A stretch of DNA of 64,000 nucleotides, taken from positions 124,001 through 188,000 of the forward strand of contig PQAO01000032.1 in assembly GCA_003104995.1 (NCBI GenBank), given 5' to 3'. Below the pieces are notes generated by a model. The model did no database searches. It was not told where the DNA came from and saw only the letters and a list, made by a program, of their open reading frames with translations. The first letter of the stretch is position 1. Each line of letters opens with the position of its first letter. Positions 1 through 7,435 of this stretch are shown piece by piece. The translations under genes were made by a program, and so were the position numbers. The DNA comes from Dehalococcoidia bacterium (GTDB lineage: Bacteria; Chloroflexota; Dehalococcoidia; Tepidiformales; Tepidiformaceae).

Positions 1-330
1 ACCACGCCGAGCGGCCTCCAGTACGAAGACATCGTCGTCGGCACCGGCGCCAGCCCCCAGCAGGCCGGGCGCGTCACCGTCCACTACACGGGCAAGTTCC
101 TCGACGGCAAGAAGTTCGATAGCTCGGTCGACCGCGGCCAGCCGTTCACGTTCGTCATCGGCGTCGGCCAGGTCATCAAGGGCTGGGACGAAGGCGTCGC
201 GACCATGAAAGTCGGCGGCAAGCGCAACCTCATCATCCCGGCGGCCCTGGCCTACGGCTCGCGCGGGCAGGGCGCCATCCCGCCGAACACCGACCTCTAC
301 TTCGAAGTCGAACTCATCTCGGTCCAGTAG
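1..330 (+). CDS. FKBP-type peptidyl-prolyl isomerase, C-terminal part
   Basis: The window opens inside this gene; 109 codons and a TAG stop remain. The translation begins TTPSGLQYEDIVVGTG and contains VHYTGKFLDGKKFDSS, the VIKGWDEGVATMKVGGKR block and the AYGSRG..IPPNTDLYFEVELI ending. These are the core strands and active-site loop of the FKBP fold. The family catalyses cis-trans isomerisation of prolyl bonds during protein folding. The 'SGLQYEDIVVGTG' entry is typical of a single-domain FkpA/FKBP12-like enzyme, often exported in bacteria. The N-terminus lies outside the window, so a signal peptide or lipobox cannot be judged. The next gene is convergent, ending eight bases away. Confidence 0.95.
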   Translation, partial: TTPSGLQYEDIVVGTGASPQQAGRVTVHYTGKFLDGKKFDSSVDRGQPFTFVIGVGQVIKGWDEGVATMKVGGKRNLIIPAALAYGSRGQGAIPPNTDLYFEVELISVQ

Positions 331-337
331 GGCGGGG

Positions 338-1627
338 TCAGTCGCGGGCCCAGGCGCGGACCACGCGTTCGCGTTCGAAGGCAGCAATGTCGTCGGGGCC
401 GTAGCCCAGCTCGCCGAGGAACTCGCGGGTGTGCTGGCCCAGCGCCGGCGATGACATCCGCGAACCGGTCTCGCCGCCGCTCATCTTCAGCGGGCTGTTC
501 GCCATCTTCACCGGCCCGAGGATCGGGTGCTCGACCTCGACGATCAGCTCGTCGGCGACCACCTGGGGGTCATCGAACAATTCGGCCGTGAGCCGGACCG
601 GCCCGCACGGCACCCCCGCGGCGTCGAACAGCGCCACCCACTCGTCCGTCGTCCGGTTCGTGAACGTCGCCACGATGAGCTCGCGGAGGACCAGGGCGTC
701 GTCCGGCGCCAGGCGGTCGAAATCGAACTGGTCGCCCTCGACGCGGGGGTCTTCGACTTCGAGCACGCGGGCAGCGGCGCGGCGGAGGCGGTTGTTCAGG
801 CAGGCCAGCGCGATATACGAATCCTGCGTTTCGTACACCTTGTAATACGGGTTGTTCCGGCGGAGGACATCGTGCCGCGAGGGGTGTGCGGCGAGCACCT
901 CGTCGACGCGGCGGCCTTCGGCGCGCGCCTTTGCGACGGTCGCGAGGAGCTCCTCGCGGTCGGCGCGGTCGAGCCGCTCGATCGAGAACATCGGGCGGTA
1001 CTGGATGGCGATGCCCGCCGCGAAGAGGCTCGTCTCGATGTACTGGCCCCGGCCGGTGCGCTCTCGCTGGTACAACGCGGCGGCGACGGCGTAGGCCATG
1101 AACATGCCGGCGGCGAGGTCCGTCGGGGAGGTCGTGATAATCGGGTGGGGCAGCCCGCCGGCGCCTTCGAACGACATGATTCCCGTGACGGCCTGGGAAA
1201 CGAGGTCGAAGCCGGGGCGTTCGCTGTACGGCCCGCGCGAACCGAAGGCCGTGTTCTCGCAATAGATCAGGCGGGGGTTGATGGCCGAAAGGGTCGCGTA
1301 ATCGACACCGAGGCGCTCGGCGACGCCGGGGCGGTAGTTCGCGATGAGCACGTCGGCGGAGCGGACGGAGCGCTGGAGGATGTCCTTCGCGAGCGGGTTC
1401 TTGAGGTCGAGGGAGATGGATCGCTTGCCCTTGTTCACGCCCATGAAGCCACGGCTCTCGGCGGGCGCGACGGGGCCGGTGTGGCGCCAGAAGTCGCCGT
1501 GGGGCGGCTCGACCTTGGTCACGTCCGCGCCGAGGTCGGCGAGCATCTGGCCGGCGAAGGGGCCGGCGATGTACTCGCTGAAGTCGAGGACGCGGATGCC
1601 GGAGAGGACGCCTTGCATGGCCTTCAT
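338..1627 (-). CDS. CaiB/BaiF family CoA transferase (class III)
   Basis: A 429-residue class III CoA transferase, the usual length for the family. It opens with GVLSGIRVLDFSEYIAGPFAGQMLADLGADVTKVE. The block MGVNKGKRSISLDLKNP, the catalytic-aspartate neighbourhood YENTAFGS..GPYSERPGFDLVSQA, and the late VPCGPVRLTAELFDDPQV are all family hallmarks. Family members move CoA between carboxylic acids through an enzyme-bound anhydride; the substrate cannot be read here. I chose the ATG at 1627 because its ATGA overlaps the stop of the upstream acyl-CoA dehydrogenase, which implies translational coupling; a longer open frame upstream is spurious. The same transferase/dehydrogenase arrangement recurs at 40.3-42.8 kb. 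Confidence 0.93.
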   Translation of the reverse strand: MKAMQGVLSGIRVLDFSEYIAGPFAGQMLADLGADVTKVEPPHGDFWRHTGPVAPAESRGFMGVNKGKRSISLDLKNPLAKDILQRSVRSADVLIANYRPGVAERLGVDYATLSAINPRLIYCENTAFGSRGPYSERPGFDLVSQAVTGIMSFEGAGGLPHPIITTSPTDLAAGMFMAYAVAAALYQRERTGRGQYIETSLFAAGIAIQYRPMFSIERLDRADREELLATVAKARAEGRRVDEVLAAHPSRHDVLRRNNPYYKVYETQDSYIALACLNNRLRRAAARVLEVEDPRVEGDQFDFDRLAPDDALVLRELIVATFTNRTTDEWVALFDAAGVPCGPVRLTAELFDDPQVVADELIVEVEHPILGPVKMANSPLKMSGGETGSRMSSPALGQHTREFLGELGYGPDDIAAFERERVVRAWARD

Positions 1628-2763
1628 CCGCGGGGGAGGCCGAGGCCGCGGGTGGCGATGATATTCCGGTTGATCTCGGAGGTGCCGGCGGCGATGGTCA
1701 ACGAGACGCTGGAGAGGACGGTCTGTGGGACCTGGCCGTGCATGGGCGCCCACTGGCCTTCGAGCACCTGGCCGCGCAGGCCGAGGGTGGTATACGCCAC
1801 GCGGGCCATGCGCTGGTGGAGCTCGGTGCCGAGGGTCTTGGCCATGGAGGCTTCGTAGTTCGGGACGAGGCCCTGGCTCTGCATCCAGGCGACGCGGTAC
1901 GAGAGGAGGCGGCCGACGGCGAAGCTCATCCCGATATCGGCGAGGGCGTGGCGGACGGTGGGGACGTCGTAGAGGGCGGCGTCGCGGGTTTCGCGGGCGG
2001 GGGTCTTCTTCGCGTAGTCGACGACTTCCTCGTAGGTGCGCAGCCCGCCGATGACGCGGCCGATGCCGGAGCGCTCGAAGTCGAGGGTAGCGGTGGAGAC
2101 GTACCAGCCGCGGTTGACCTCGCCGACGACGGCGTTCGCGGGGACGCGGACGTCATCGAAGAAGACCTCGTTGAAGCCGGCCTGGCCGGTCATCTGCATG
2201 AGGGGGCGGATGGTTATCCCGGGGGCCTTCATCTCGACGAGGAAGTAAGTAATCCCGCGGTGCTTGGGGGCGTCGGGGTCGGTGCGGGCGAGGAGGATGA
2301 TGTAGTCGGCGCGCTGGGCGTTGGAGGTCCAGATTTTCTGGCCGTTGATGACCCAGGAATCGCCGTCGCGGACGGCGCGGGTCTGGAGAGAGGCAAGGTC
2401 GGAGCCGGAGCCGGGCTCGGAGAAGCCCTGGCACCAGGTGACTTCGTCGCGGACGATCCTGGGGAGGAATTCGGCTTTCTGCTCGCCGGAGCCGAAGAGG
2501 ATGATGGTTGGGCCGACGCGGTCGGCGCCCATGGTCTGGCCGGGAGCGCGGTGGTAAGCCATCTCTTCGTTGTAGACGAGCTGGCGCATGTGCTGGGTGC
2601 CCTGCCCGCCATACTCGGTGGGCCAGGACATGGTGAGCCAGCCTTTAGCGGCGAGTTTCTTCGTGAACGACTCGCCGTCGCGGACCTTGGGCAGTTCGGC
2701 CTTGATGAACGACCGGACCTCGGTTCGCAAGGCTTCCTGTTCGGGCGTGAAGCGGAACTCCAT
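1624..2763 (-). CDS. acyl-CoA dehydrogenase
   Basis: A 379-residue flavoprotein acyl-CoA dehydrogenase. It starts MEFRFTPEQEALRTEVRSFI and carries the FAD-binding segment WCQGFSEPGSGSDLASLQTRA, then DGDSWVINGQKIWTSNAQ. The C-terminal helical domain ends with the QTVLSSVSLTIAAGTSEINRNIIATRGLGLPRG type tail (shown here only in outline). The family introduces an alpha-beta double bond into acyl-CoAs and passes electrons to ETF. The start at 2763 fits the family N-terminus; the open frame continues spuriously upstream. The gene overlaps the CoA transferase by ATGA, so the two probably act on one substrate. Substrate chain or ring type is unknown. Confidence 0.94.
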   Translation of the reverse strand: MEFRFTPEQEALRTEVRSFIKAELPKVRDGESFTKKLAAKGWLTMSWPTEYGGQGTQHMRQLVYNEEMAYHRAPGQTMGADRVGPTIILFGSGEQKAEFLPRIVRDEVTWCQGFSEPGSGSDLASLQTRAVRDGDSWVINGQKIWTSNAQRADYIILLARTDPDAPKHRGITYFLVEMKAPGITIRPLMQMTGQAGFNEVFFDDVRVPANAVVGEVNRGWYVSTATLDFERSGIGRVIGGLRTYEEVVDYAKKTPARETRDAALYDVPTVRHALADIGMSFAVGRLLSYRVAWMQSQGLVPNYEASMAKTLGTELHQRMARVAYTTLGLRGQVLEGQWAPMHGQVPQTVLSSVSLTIAAGTSEINRNIIATRGLGLPRG

Positions 2764-2846
2764 CGATGTGCTCCTCGGAGCGGTGGCTGCGGGAGACTTT
2801 CTCGCGGCAGGTGGGGAGACTTTACAGGACGGGACGCGGTGATGGC

Positions 2847-5327
2847 TCAGCCGGGTTGCTGGAGAATGAGGACGGTGCCGCTGCTGCCATTCACGGTGAT
2901 GACGTCGCCGGTGCGGATGCGGCGCGTGCCGGAGCGGACGTTGACGACCGCGGGGAGGCCGTACTCGCGCGCGACCGTGCTGCCGTGGCTCAGGGCGCTG
3001 CCCATGTCGACGACGAGACCAGCAGCGAGCGCGAAGAGCGGGGTCCAGCCGGCGTCGGTGACCGGGGCAACGAGGATCTCCCCGGGCTCGAGCGGTCCGT
3101 CGGTGGCGGGGTCGAGGATGACCCGGGCGCGCCCGGTGACGACGCCCGGGCTGACGGGCGTGCCGGTGAGGGTATCGCCGGCGTGGGCGGTCTCTGCCGG
3201 GGGTACGGGGACCGGTCGGCCCCGGAAACGCTCGGGGAGAACGACGTAGCGGTTGCGCTCGTACTCGCGGCGCCGGCGGACGACTTGCTCGTCGAGGCTC
3301 GTGGTCGTTCGTCCGGTGAGGACATCGCCGAACTCCTGTGTCGAAAGGAAGAACAGGTCGTCGGGGCGCTGGATGATCCCGGCGGTGACGAAGCGGCGCT
3401 GGATCTCGGGGATGTGGTAGTCGGCGAGGCGCGACGCGCGAACGAGTACCGACTTGGTGCGCTCGCGGAGGGCGACCCATTTCTGGGCGCGCGGAAGGAG
3501 CCAGCGGAACAGGCGGCGGTTTATGGGCCTGAGGTTCGCGTCGATCTCAGCCGTGAGGCGAACGCGTTCGGCTTCCTGCCGGGCGAGGACGGCGGGTGGT
3601 GAATGGTCCTCCGGTATGTCGAGGTAGGCCGCGACCATGCGGAGGACGGGGCCGTGGTCCCATCGCCAGGTGCGGACGGACGCCTCCATCTCGTTGACGC
3701 CCCGGTGGCCGTGGCGCTCGATGAAGGCGTTGAAACCGGTGTGCCAGGCGGTGGGGAGCGACGGAACCAGTGCGTCGAAGCCGGGCGACTCGATGCGTGC
3801 GGCCAGGTCTTCGGCAAGGCAGACGCGGGAGAGTCCCCAGAGGTCGATGCCAATCTGGGCGCTTTCGACGCCCTGGAGTCCGGTGAAGAGGATCGGGGCA
3901 AGGCCTTCCGTATCGTGGCCAAGGACGGGTCTGGCGAGTTCGGCGACGCCGTCGAACCCGGTGCCTGCGATACCTGTGACGCGGAGATGGACGCGCGCAA
4001 TTTTCGCCCCGAAGCGTGCCAGGCGCTGCCGCCACTGCTCCATTTCCTCGTTGGAGAGGGATGCACTGTCCAGTGCGCGGATGCGGCGCTCCATGGCGAG
4101 GGTCGCCTGTTCGGCGCGTTCGGCCTGCCGGTCAATGCGCAGGAACATCTTGAGCATGCGGGGAGTGCTGAGGGTACGGTGCTTCCAGGTCTTCCAATGG
4201 GAGAGTTCGTTCTTCCAGCCGTCCTCGATGGCGCCGCCCAGGTAGCGCTTCTCGATCGCGTCGTCGCGCATCCCGATGACACGTGAGGCCACCAGCCGCG
4301 TCGCCTCCATATTGAGGAAGGCGCGGTTGTAGAAGGCACCCATGAACTGCGGGTGTTCTCCCTTCGCGAGGAGCCCGAGTTCCTGGTAGTCCTCGGTGTA
4401 GGCGAGGGGTACGGTCTCCTGGAAGGTTGTGATGGTGAGCGGAGTCAAAAGGCCGGGCAGGATCTCCTGGACGTTCGCGCTGGTCCAGAGGTCCGCGTCG
4501 CTAGTCTCGGTGTCGAATTCGCTCTGCCAGCCGCCGGGATCGCCGTTGCCCCCGCCAGCAACGGTGATTGGCCGGGATTGCAGTAGCCAGAGCTTGCGGT
4601 CGTGGTCGATTGCGAACTCGATGTCCTGCGGCGATTCGAAAAGGTCGGCGGCGCGAATTACGGCCCGGGTGACTCCGAGGACTTCGAAGTCTGCGAGGGC
4701 GGCGGGCTCGTCCGTGCGTTCGGTGATCTGGAGGGAGTCGCGATTGACGACGAAACGCTGGCCTTCGGCCTGGCCGCTGACGAGCGCGTCGCCGAGGCCC
4801 GCGACCACCTCGACGATGATGCGTGAAGGATCGCCGGTGACGGGATCGATACTGAAGGCGACGCCGGCGGCCTCGGCTTCGATCTGCTTTTGGACGACGA
4901 TGGCCATGGCGGGCTCGCCGTTCTTGCCAGCCCGGGCGCGGTAGGCGCGTGCCTCCTCCGTGTCCAGCGAGGCGAGGCAGGACTCGACAGCGGCGAGGAA
5001 CTGCTGGTGCCCGACCACTCCGAGGACGGTTTGATACTGGCCGGCGAACGAGGCGGTCTCGCTGTCTTCATCTACGGCCGACGAGCGGACCGCTACCGGC
5101 TGGTGCCCGGGTACGAGGGCGTCGAGCCGCTCGAGAAGGTCCCTCCGGAGGGCCTTCGGCCATTTCTCCGGGGCGCCCTTGAGGCGCGCCGCGGATTCGA
5201 CCGGTATCACATACCCGGGCGGCACATCGAACGATGCGCGAGTGAGCGCGCCGAGGCTCGCCGCCTTTCCGCCGTAGCGGGCGCGATTGGTGGGGTCGAG
5301 GCCTTTCAGCCAGGGGAGGTGAGTCAT
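2847..5327 (-). CDS. PEP-synthase / rifampin phosphotransferase-like three-domain enzyme
   Basis: An 826-residue protein. Residues 1-260 form a pyruvate-phosphate dikinase-type ATP-binding domain (GGKAASLGALTRA, PVAVRSSAVDEDSETASFAGQY, then FAIDHDRKLWLLQSRPITV). Residues about 290-720 are a helical middle domain without the PEP-binding barrel of true PEP synthase. The C-terminus is a swivelling phosphohistidine domain with GSALSHGSTVAREYGLPAVV; His781 is the expected phosphoacceptor. This order and length match rifampin phosphotransferase and its uncharacterised relatives better than PpsA. Those enzymes split ATP into AMP and phosphate and phosphorylate a small-molecule hydroxyl through the histidine. 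The acceptor is unknown here, and resistance should not be assumed. The ATG at 5327 faces the divergent SOS promoter. Confidence 0.8.
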   Translation of the reverse strand: MTHLPWLKGLDPTNRARYGGKAASLGALTRASFDVPPGYVIPVESAARLKGAPEKWPKALRRDLLERLDALVPGHQPVAVRSSAVDEDSETASFAGQYQTVLGVVGHQQFLAAVESCLASLDTEEARAYRARAGKNGEPAMAIVVQKQIEAEAAGVAFSIDPVTGDPSRIIVEVVAGLGDALVSGQAEGQRFVVNRDSLQITERTDEPAALADFEVLGVTRAVIRAADLFESPQDIEFAIDHDRKLWLLQSRPITVAGGGNGDPGGWQSEFDTETSDADLWTSANVQEILPGLLTPLTITTFQETVPLAYTEDYQELGLLAKGEHPQFMGAFYNRAFLNMEATRLVASRVIGMRDDAIEKRYLGGAIEDGWKNELSHWKTWKHRTLSTPRMLKMFLRIDRQAERAEQATLAMERRIRALDSASLSNEEMEQWRQRLARFGAKIARVHLRVTGIAGTGFDGVAELARPVLGHDTEGLAPILFTGLQGVESAQIGIDLWGLSRVCLAEDLAARIESPGFDALVPSLPTAWHTGFNAFIERHGHRGVNEMEASVRTWRWDHGPVLRMVAAYLDIPEDHSPPAVLARQEAERVRLTAEIDANLRPINRRLFRWLLPRAQKWVALRERTKSVLVRASRLADYHIPEIQRRFVTAGIIQRPDDLFFLSTQEFGDVLTGRTTTSLDEQVVRRRREYERNRYVVLPERFRGRPVPVPPAETAHAGDTLTGTPVSPGVVTGRARVILDPATDGPLEPGEILVAPVTDAGWTPLFALAAGLVVDMGSALSHGSTVAREYGLPAVVNVRSGTRRIRTGDVITVNGSSGTVLILQQPG

Positions 5328-5381
5328 GCAAGGCCCGCCCGGTGGAAGTAGTGCCAGCTTAGGGTAGACACGAAGAAGCGT

Positions 5382-5410
5382 TTGACAAATCAGAACAAAC
5401 GTTCTAATTT
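5382..5410 (+). promoter_or_regulatory. Promoter with LexA (SOS) box inside the spacer
   Basis: TTGACA (5382-5387) and TAATTT (5405-5410) are separated by exactly 17 bases. Within the spacer lies AGAACAAACGTTCT (5392-5405), which has the GAAC-N4-GTTC half-sites of the Gram-positive-type LexA operator. A repressor there would block polymerase directly. The downstream gene encodes a Y-family polymerase-like protein, a classic SOS target. The assignment rests on sequence match and gene context; no lexA gene lies in this window. Confidence 0.8.
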
Positions 5411-5440
5411 ACCGGCAGTACAAAAAGGGAGCCGCCCACC

Positions 5441-6361
5441 ATGCGCCTGCTCTGCCTCGTCTTTCCCCGCCTCGGAATCCAACTCGCCCGCCGCGAAAAC
5501 CCGGCCCTTGCCGGGCGGCCCACCGTGTTGCTCGCGGGTGATGGCGAGGCCGCCCTGGTTGCCCTCGCCTCGGTCGAAGCGACCGCTGCCGGAATCGAGA
5601 CCGGCGTGACTGCGGCACGGGCGCGCGAACGTTGCCCGGCGGTAGCGATGGTGCGCGACAACGCGGGCGAGTGCCTGGACGAATTGGAGGGCATTGCCTC
5701 CATTTTGCGGGCGAGGGCGACAACCGATGTCGCGATGGTGTCGCGTGATGCGGTGATGGTCTCGCTTGGCGGGCTCGAAGACCGGTTCGCCGGCGAGGCG
5801 GCGGCTGCGAGCGCACTGGCTCGCCTGGCTCGCTCGTGGACGGGGCTCGACGTCCGCGCGGGCGTCGCGGGGACGGTGGAAGGGGCGATGGCAGCCGCGC
5901 GCACGGCCCGGCGGTTCCCTGTCATCTGTCCCGCTTCGGGTCCCGGTCAGCCCTTGCCAAAGCATACCGGCAGCGTTGCCGGAAGGGTGGGCTGGGGCGT
6001 TGAGGCAAGTGTGGCCGGGGCCGGCGCGAAGCTCGAGACGCTGCTCGCGACGCTCCAGACCGTTGCCGAGGTGCATGGCCTGAGTTTCCGCGAGGTTACC
6101 ATCGAAGTGATGCGGCCCTCCGGGTCGCTGGTCTACCGGCTGGGCAGCGGAGCTCCACTCCACCGCGCGACTGAGGCACGGGAACTGATCTTCGCCCGCC
6201 TGGGGTCGGGGGCCCTATCGGGGACGACCGGGATCGAGGTCGCGCTCGGCCGCCTGGGGCCCTCGGTGCGGGTCGAACCCCGGCGGCCGGCGGTGGCGAC
6301 AGTACATGCGCTTACCGGACCTGCGGTGGCGGTGCAACGGCACCTGCAGCTCGCGAGCTAA
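5441..6361 (+). CDS. Y-family DNA polymerase-like (ImuB/DinB-type) protein, SOS-controlled
   Basis: A 306-residue protein beginning MRLLCLVFPRLGIQLARREN, followed by LAGRPTVLLAG and VASVEATAAGIETGVTAARARERCP-like text. This is the N-terminal palm/fingers pattern of the UmuC/DinB/ImuB superfamily. Residues 105-160 (SLGGLEDRFAGEAA, then LDVRAGVAGTVEGAMAAART) match the second part of the palm. The acidic catalytic pairs of active polymerases (FxxVE.., SxDE) are not evident, so it may be a catalytically dead ImuB-like partner for mutagenic repair. It is shorter than typical ImuB (about 500 residues). An SOS promoter lies 31 bases upstream of the start. No imuA or dnaE2 gene adjoins it. Confidence 0.72.
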   Translation: MRLLCLVFPRLGIQLARRENPALAGRPTVLLAGDGEAALVALASVEATAAGIETGVTAARARERCPAVAMVRDNAGECLDELEGIASILRARATTDVAMVSRDAVMVSLGGLEDRFAGEAAAASALARLARSWTGLDVRAGVAGTVEGAMAAARTARRFPVICPASGPGQPLPKHTGSVAGRVGWGVEASVAGAGAKLETLLATLQTVAEVHGLSFREVTIEVMRPSGSLVYRLGSGAPLHRATEARELIFARLGSGALSGTTGIEVALGRLGPSVRVEPRRPAVATVHALTGPAVAVQRHLQLAS

Positions 6362-6368
6362 CTGCGGG

Positions 6369-6809
6369 TCACTCGACTTTGACGGTGATCTCGAAGGTCT
6401 CTTCAGGCGCCACGCCCGTCTCAAACGAGCGTGCGTAGGCCATCGAGAGCTTCGACGATCCGGTCTTGATGGCCTTGAACGTGAAGACTTCTGTGCCCGC
6501 GGCGCCAACGACCGGGGTGGTCGAGCCGGGCGGCACGTAGGTGGGCTCGCCATCGAGCTCGAGGTTCGCCGGCTCGGTGGCGACGACGGCCCAGGAGTAG
6601 CCCGTGCTGGGATTGGACGCCAGGGCGACGATCACGGTTCCGTCCAGGGCAACCGTTACCGTCTTGCCGTGGTCGGCTTTGGTGAGCTGCACTTCGTTCG
6701 GGGCGTCCCCGCCGCCGTCGTCATCATCGCCGCAGGCAGTGGCCGCCACTGCGACGACGAGAAGGCTGACGACGGCCGCTGGAAGCAGCCAGGTGAGTGT
6801 TCGAGTCAT
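6369..6809 (-). CDS. Chagasin-like (I42) protease-inhibitor lipoprotein
   Basis: A 146-residue lipoprotein. The signal MTRTLTWLLPAAVVSLLVVA ends at a lipobox around ATAC, followed by a run of Asp and Gly. The mature domain carries the chagasin loop NPSTGYSW (consensus NPTTGY/F) and a late AYARSFE segment at the position of the family's third inhibitory loop. Known chagasin-type proteins inhibit papain-like cysteine proteases with three loops; bacterial homologues are common and mostly untested. The ATG at 6809 is preceded by GGAGG seven bases away on the minus strand, which decides the start over a longer open frame. It converges on the polymerase-like gene. Confidence 0.75.
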   Translation of the reverse strand: MTRTLTWLLPAAVVSLLVVAVAATACGDDDDGGGDAPNEVQLTKADHGKTVTVALDGTVIVALASNPSTGYSWAVVATEPANLELDGEPTYVPPGSTTPVVGAAGTEVFTFKAIKTGSSKLSMAYARSFETGVAPEETFEITVKVE

Positions 6810-6928
6810 ATCACGACCTCCACTGCGGCCATGGTGCACGGGATGGCGCGCGGCGGGACACGGCGAGGTGGCCCGATTTCGGGGGGCTGCTCGCCCCAAC
6901 AGCCTCGCTGAGGCGTACCATCCCGGGC

Positions 6929-7342
6929 ATGACGACGTGGTCGTGCCCCGCCTGCGGCCGTGAGTTCGGGAAGCGCCAGGCGCATGTGTGCGCGCCCGCG
7001 CTCTCGGTCGATGCGTACTTCCGTGAGCGTCCGCCGGTGGAGCGGGAGATCTTCGAGGTTGTGCGGGAACATCTCCAGTCGCTCGGACCGGTCATCGTCG
7101 AGCCGGTGGGCGTCGGCATTCTCTTCAAGGGGAAGCGCACGTTCGTTGAATTACGGCCACGGGCGAAGTGGGTGGCGCTGAGCTTCGGACTGAACCGCCG
7201 CGCCGAGCACCCGCGCATCACCCGGACTACGAAGACCAACACGGGGCGCACGTACCACGGGGTGCGAATTACGAGCCCGGCGGACATCGACGATGCGGTC
7301 CGGGAATGGCTGACGGAGAGCTATTTCGAGCTTGCCGGGTAG
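6929..7342 (+). CDS. DUF5655-type protein with N-terminal zinc ribbon
   Basis: A 137-residue protein starting MTTWSCPACGREFGKRQAH, with a CPxC-x9-HxC zinc-ribbon-like head. The rest, ALSVDAYFRERPPVEREIF through a GILFKGKRTFVELRPRAKW core to an ITSPADIDDAVREWLTESY end, matches the DUF5655 domain. That domain is a small alpha/beta fold found alone or in restriction-like contexts; its function is unknown. I start at 6929; the open frame extends upstream without family similarity. Confidence 0.7.
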   Translation: MTTWSCPACGREFGKRQAHVCAPALSVDAYFRERPPVEREIFEVVREHLQSLGPVIVEPVGVGILFKGKRTFVELRPRAKWVALSFGLNRRAEHPRITRTTKTNTGRTYHGVRITSPADIDDAVREWLTESYFELAG

Positions 7343-7435
7343 CCCTGGAAGGCGCGGGTGCCTGTGGTGTGGCCCTTGCTACACTGAGTTGCCACGGCAG
7401 CTGGCCGTGGTCATTCACTCCTCTGAGGCGCAACG

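Noticed and set aside
527-1858. Long plus-strand open frame opposite the first CoA transferase
   Set aside because: Antisense shadow in GC-rich DNA: no ribosome site, low-complexity composition, and the minus strand carries clear family motifs.
5390-6163. Minus-strand open frame opposite the Y-family-like gene
   Set aside because: It has no recognisable domain, and the plus strand has promoter, ribosome site and motifs.
7343-7435. T-box leader before valS
   Set aside because: Only 93 bases, with one small hairpin; no T-box bulge sequence or antiterminator/terminator pair is seen.
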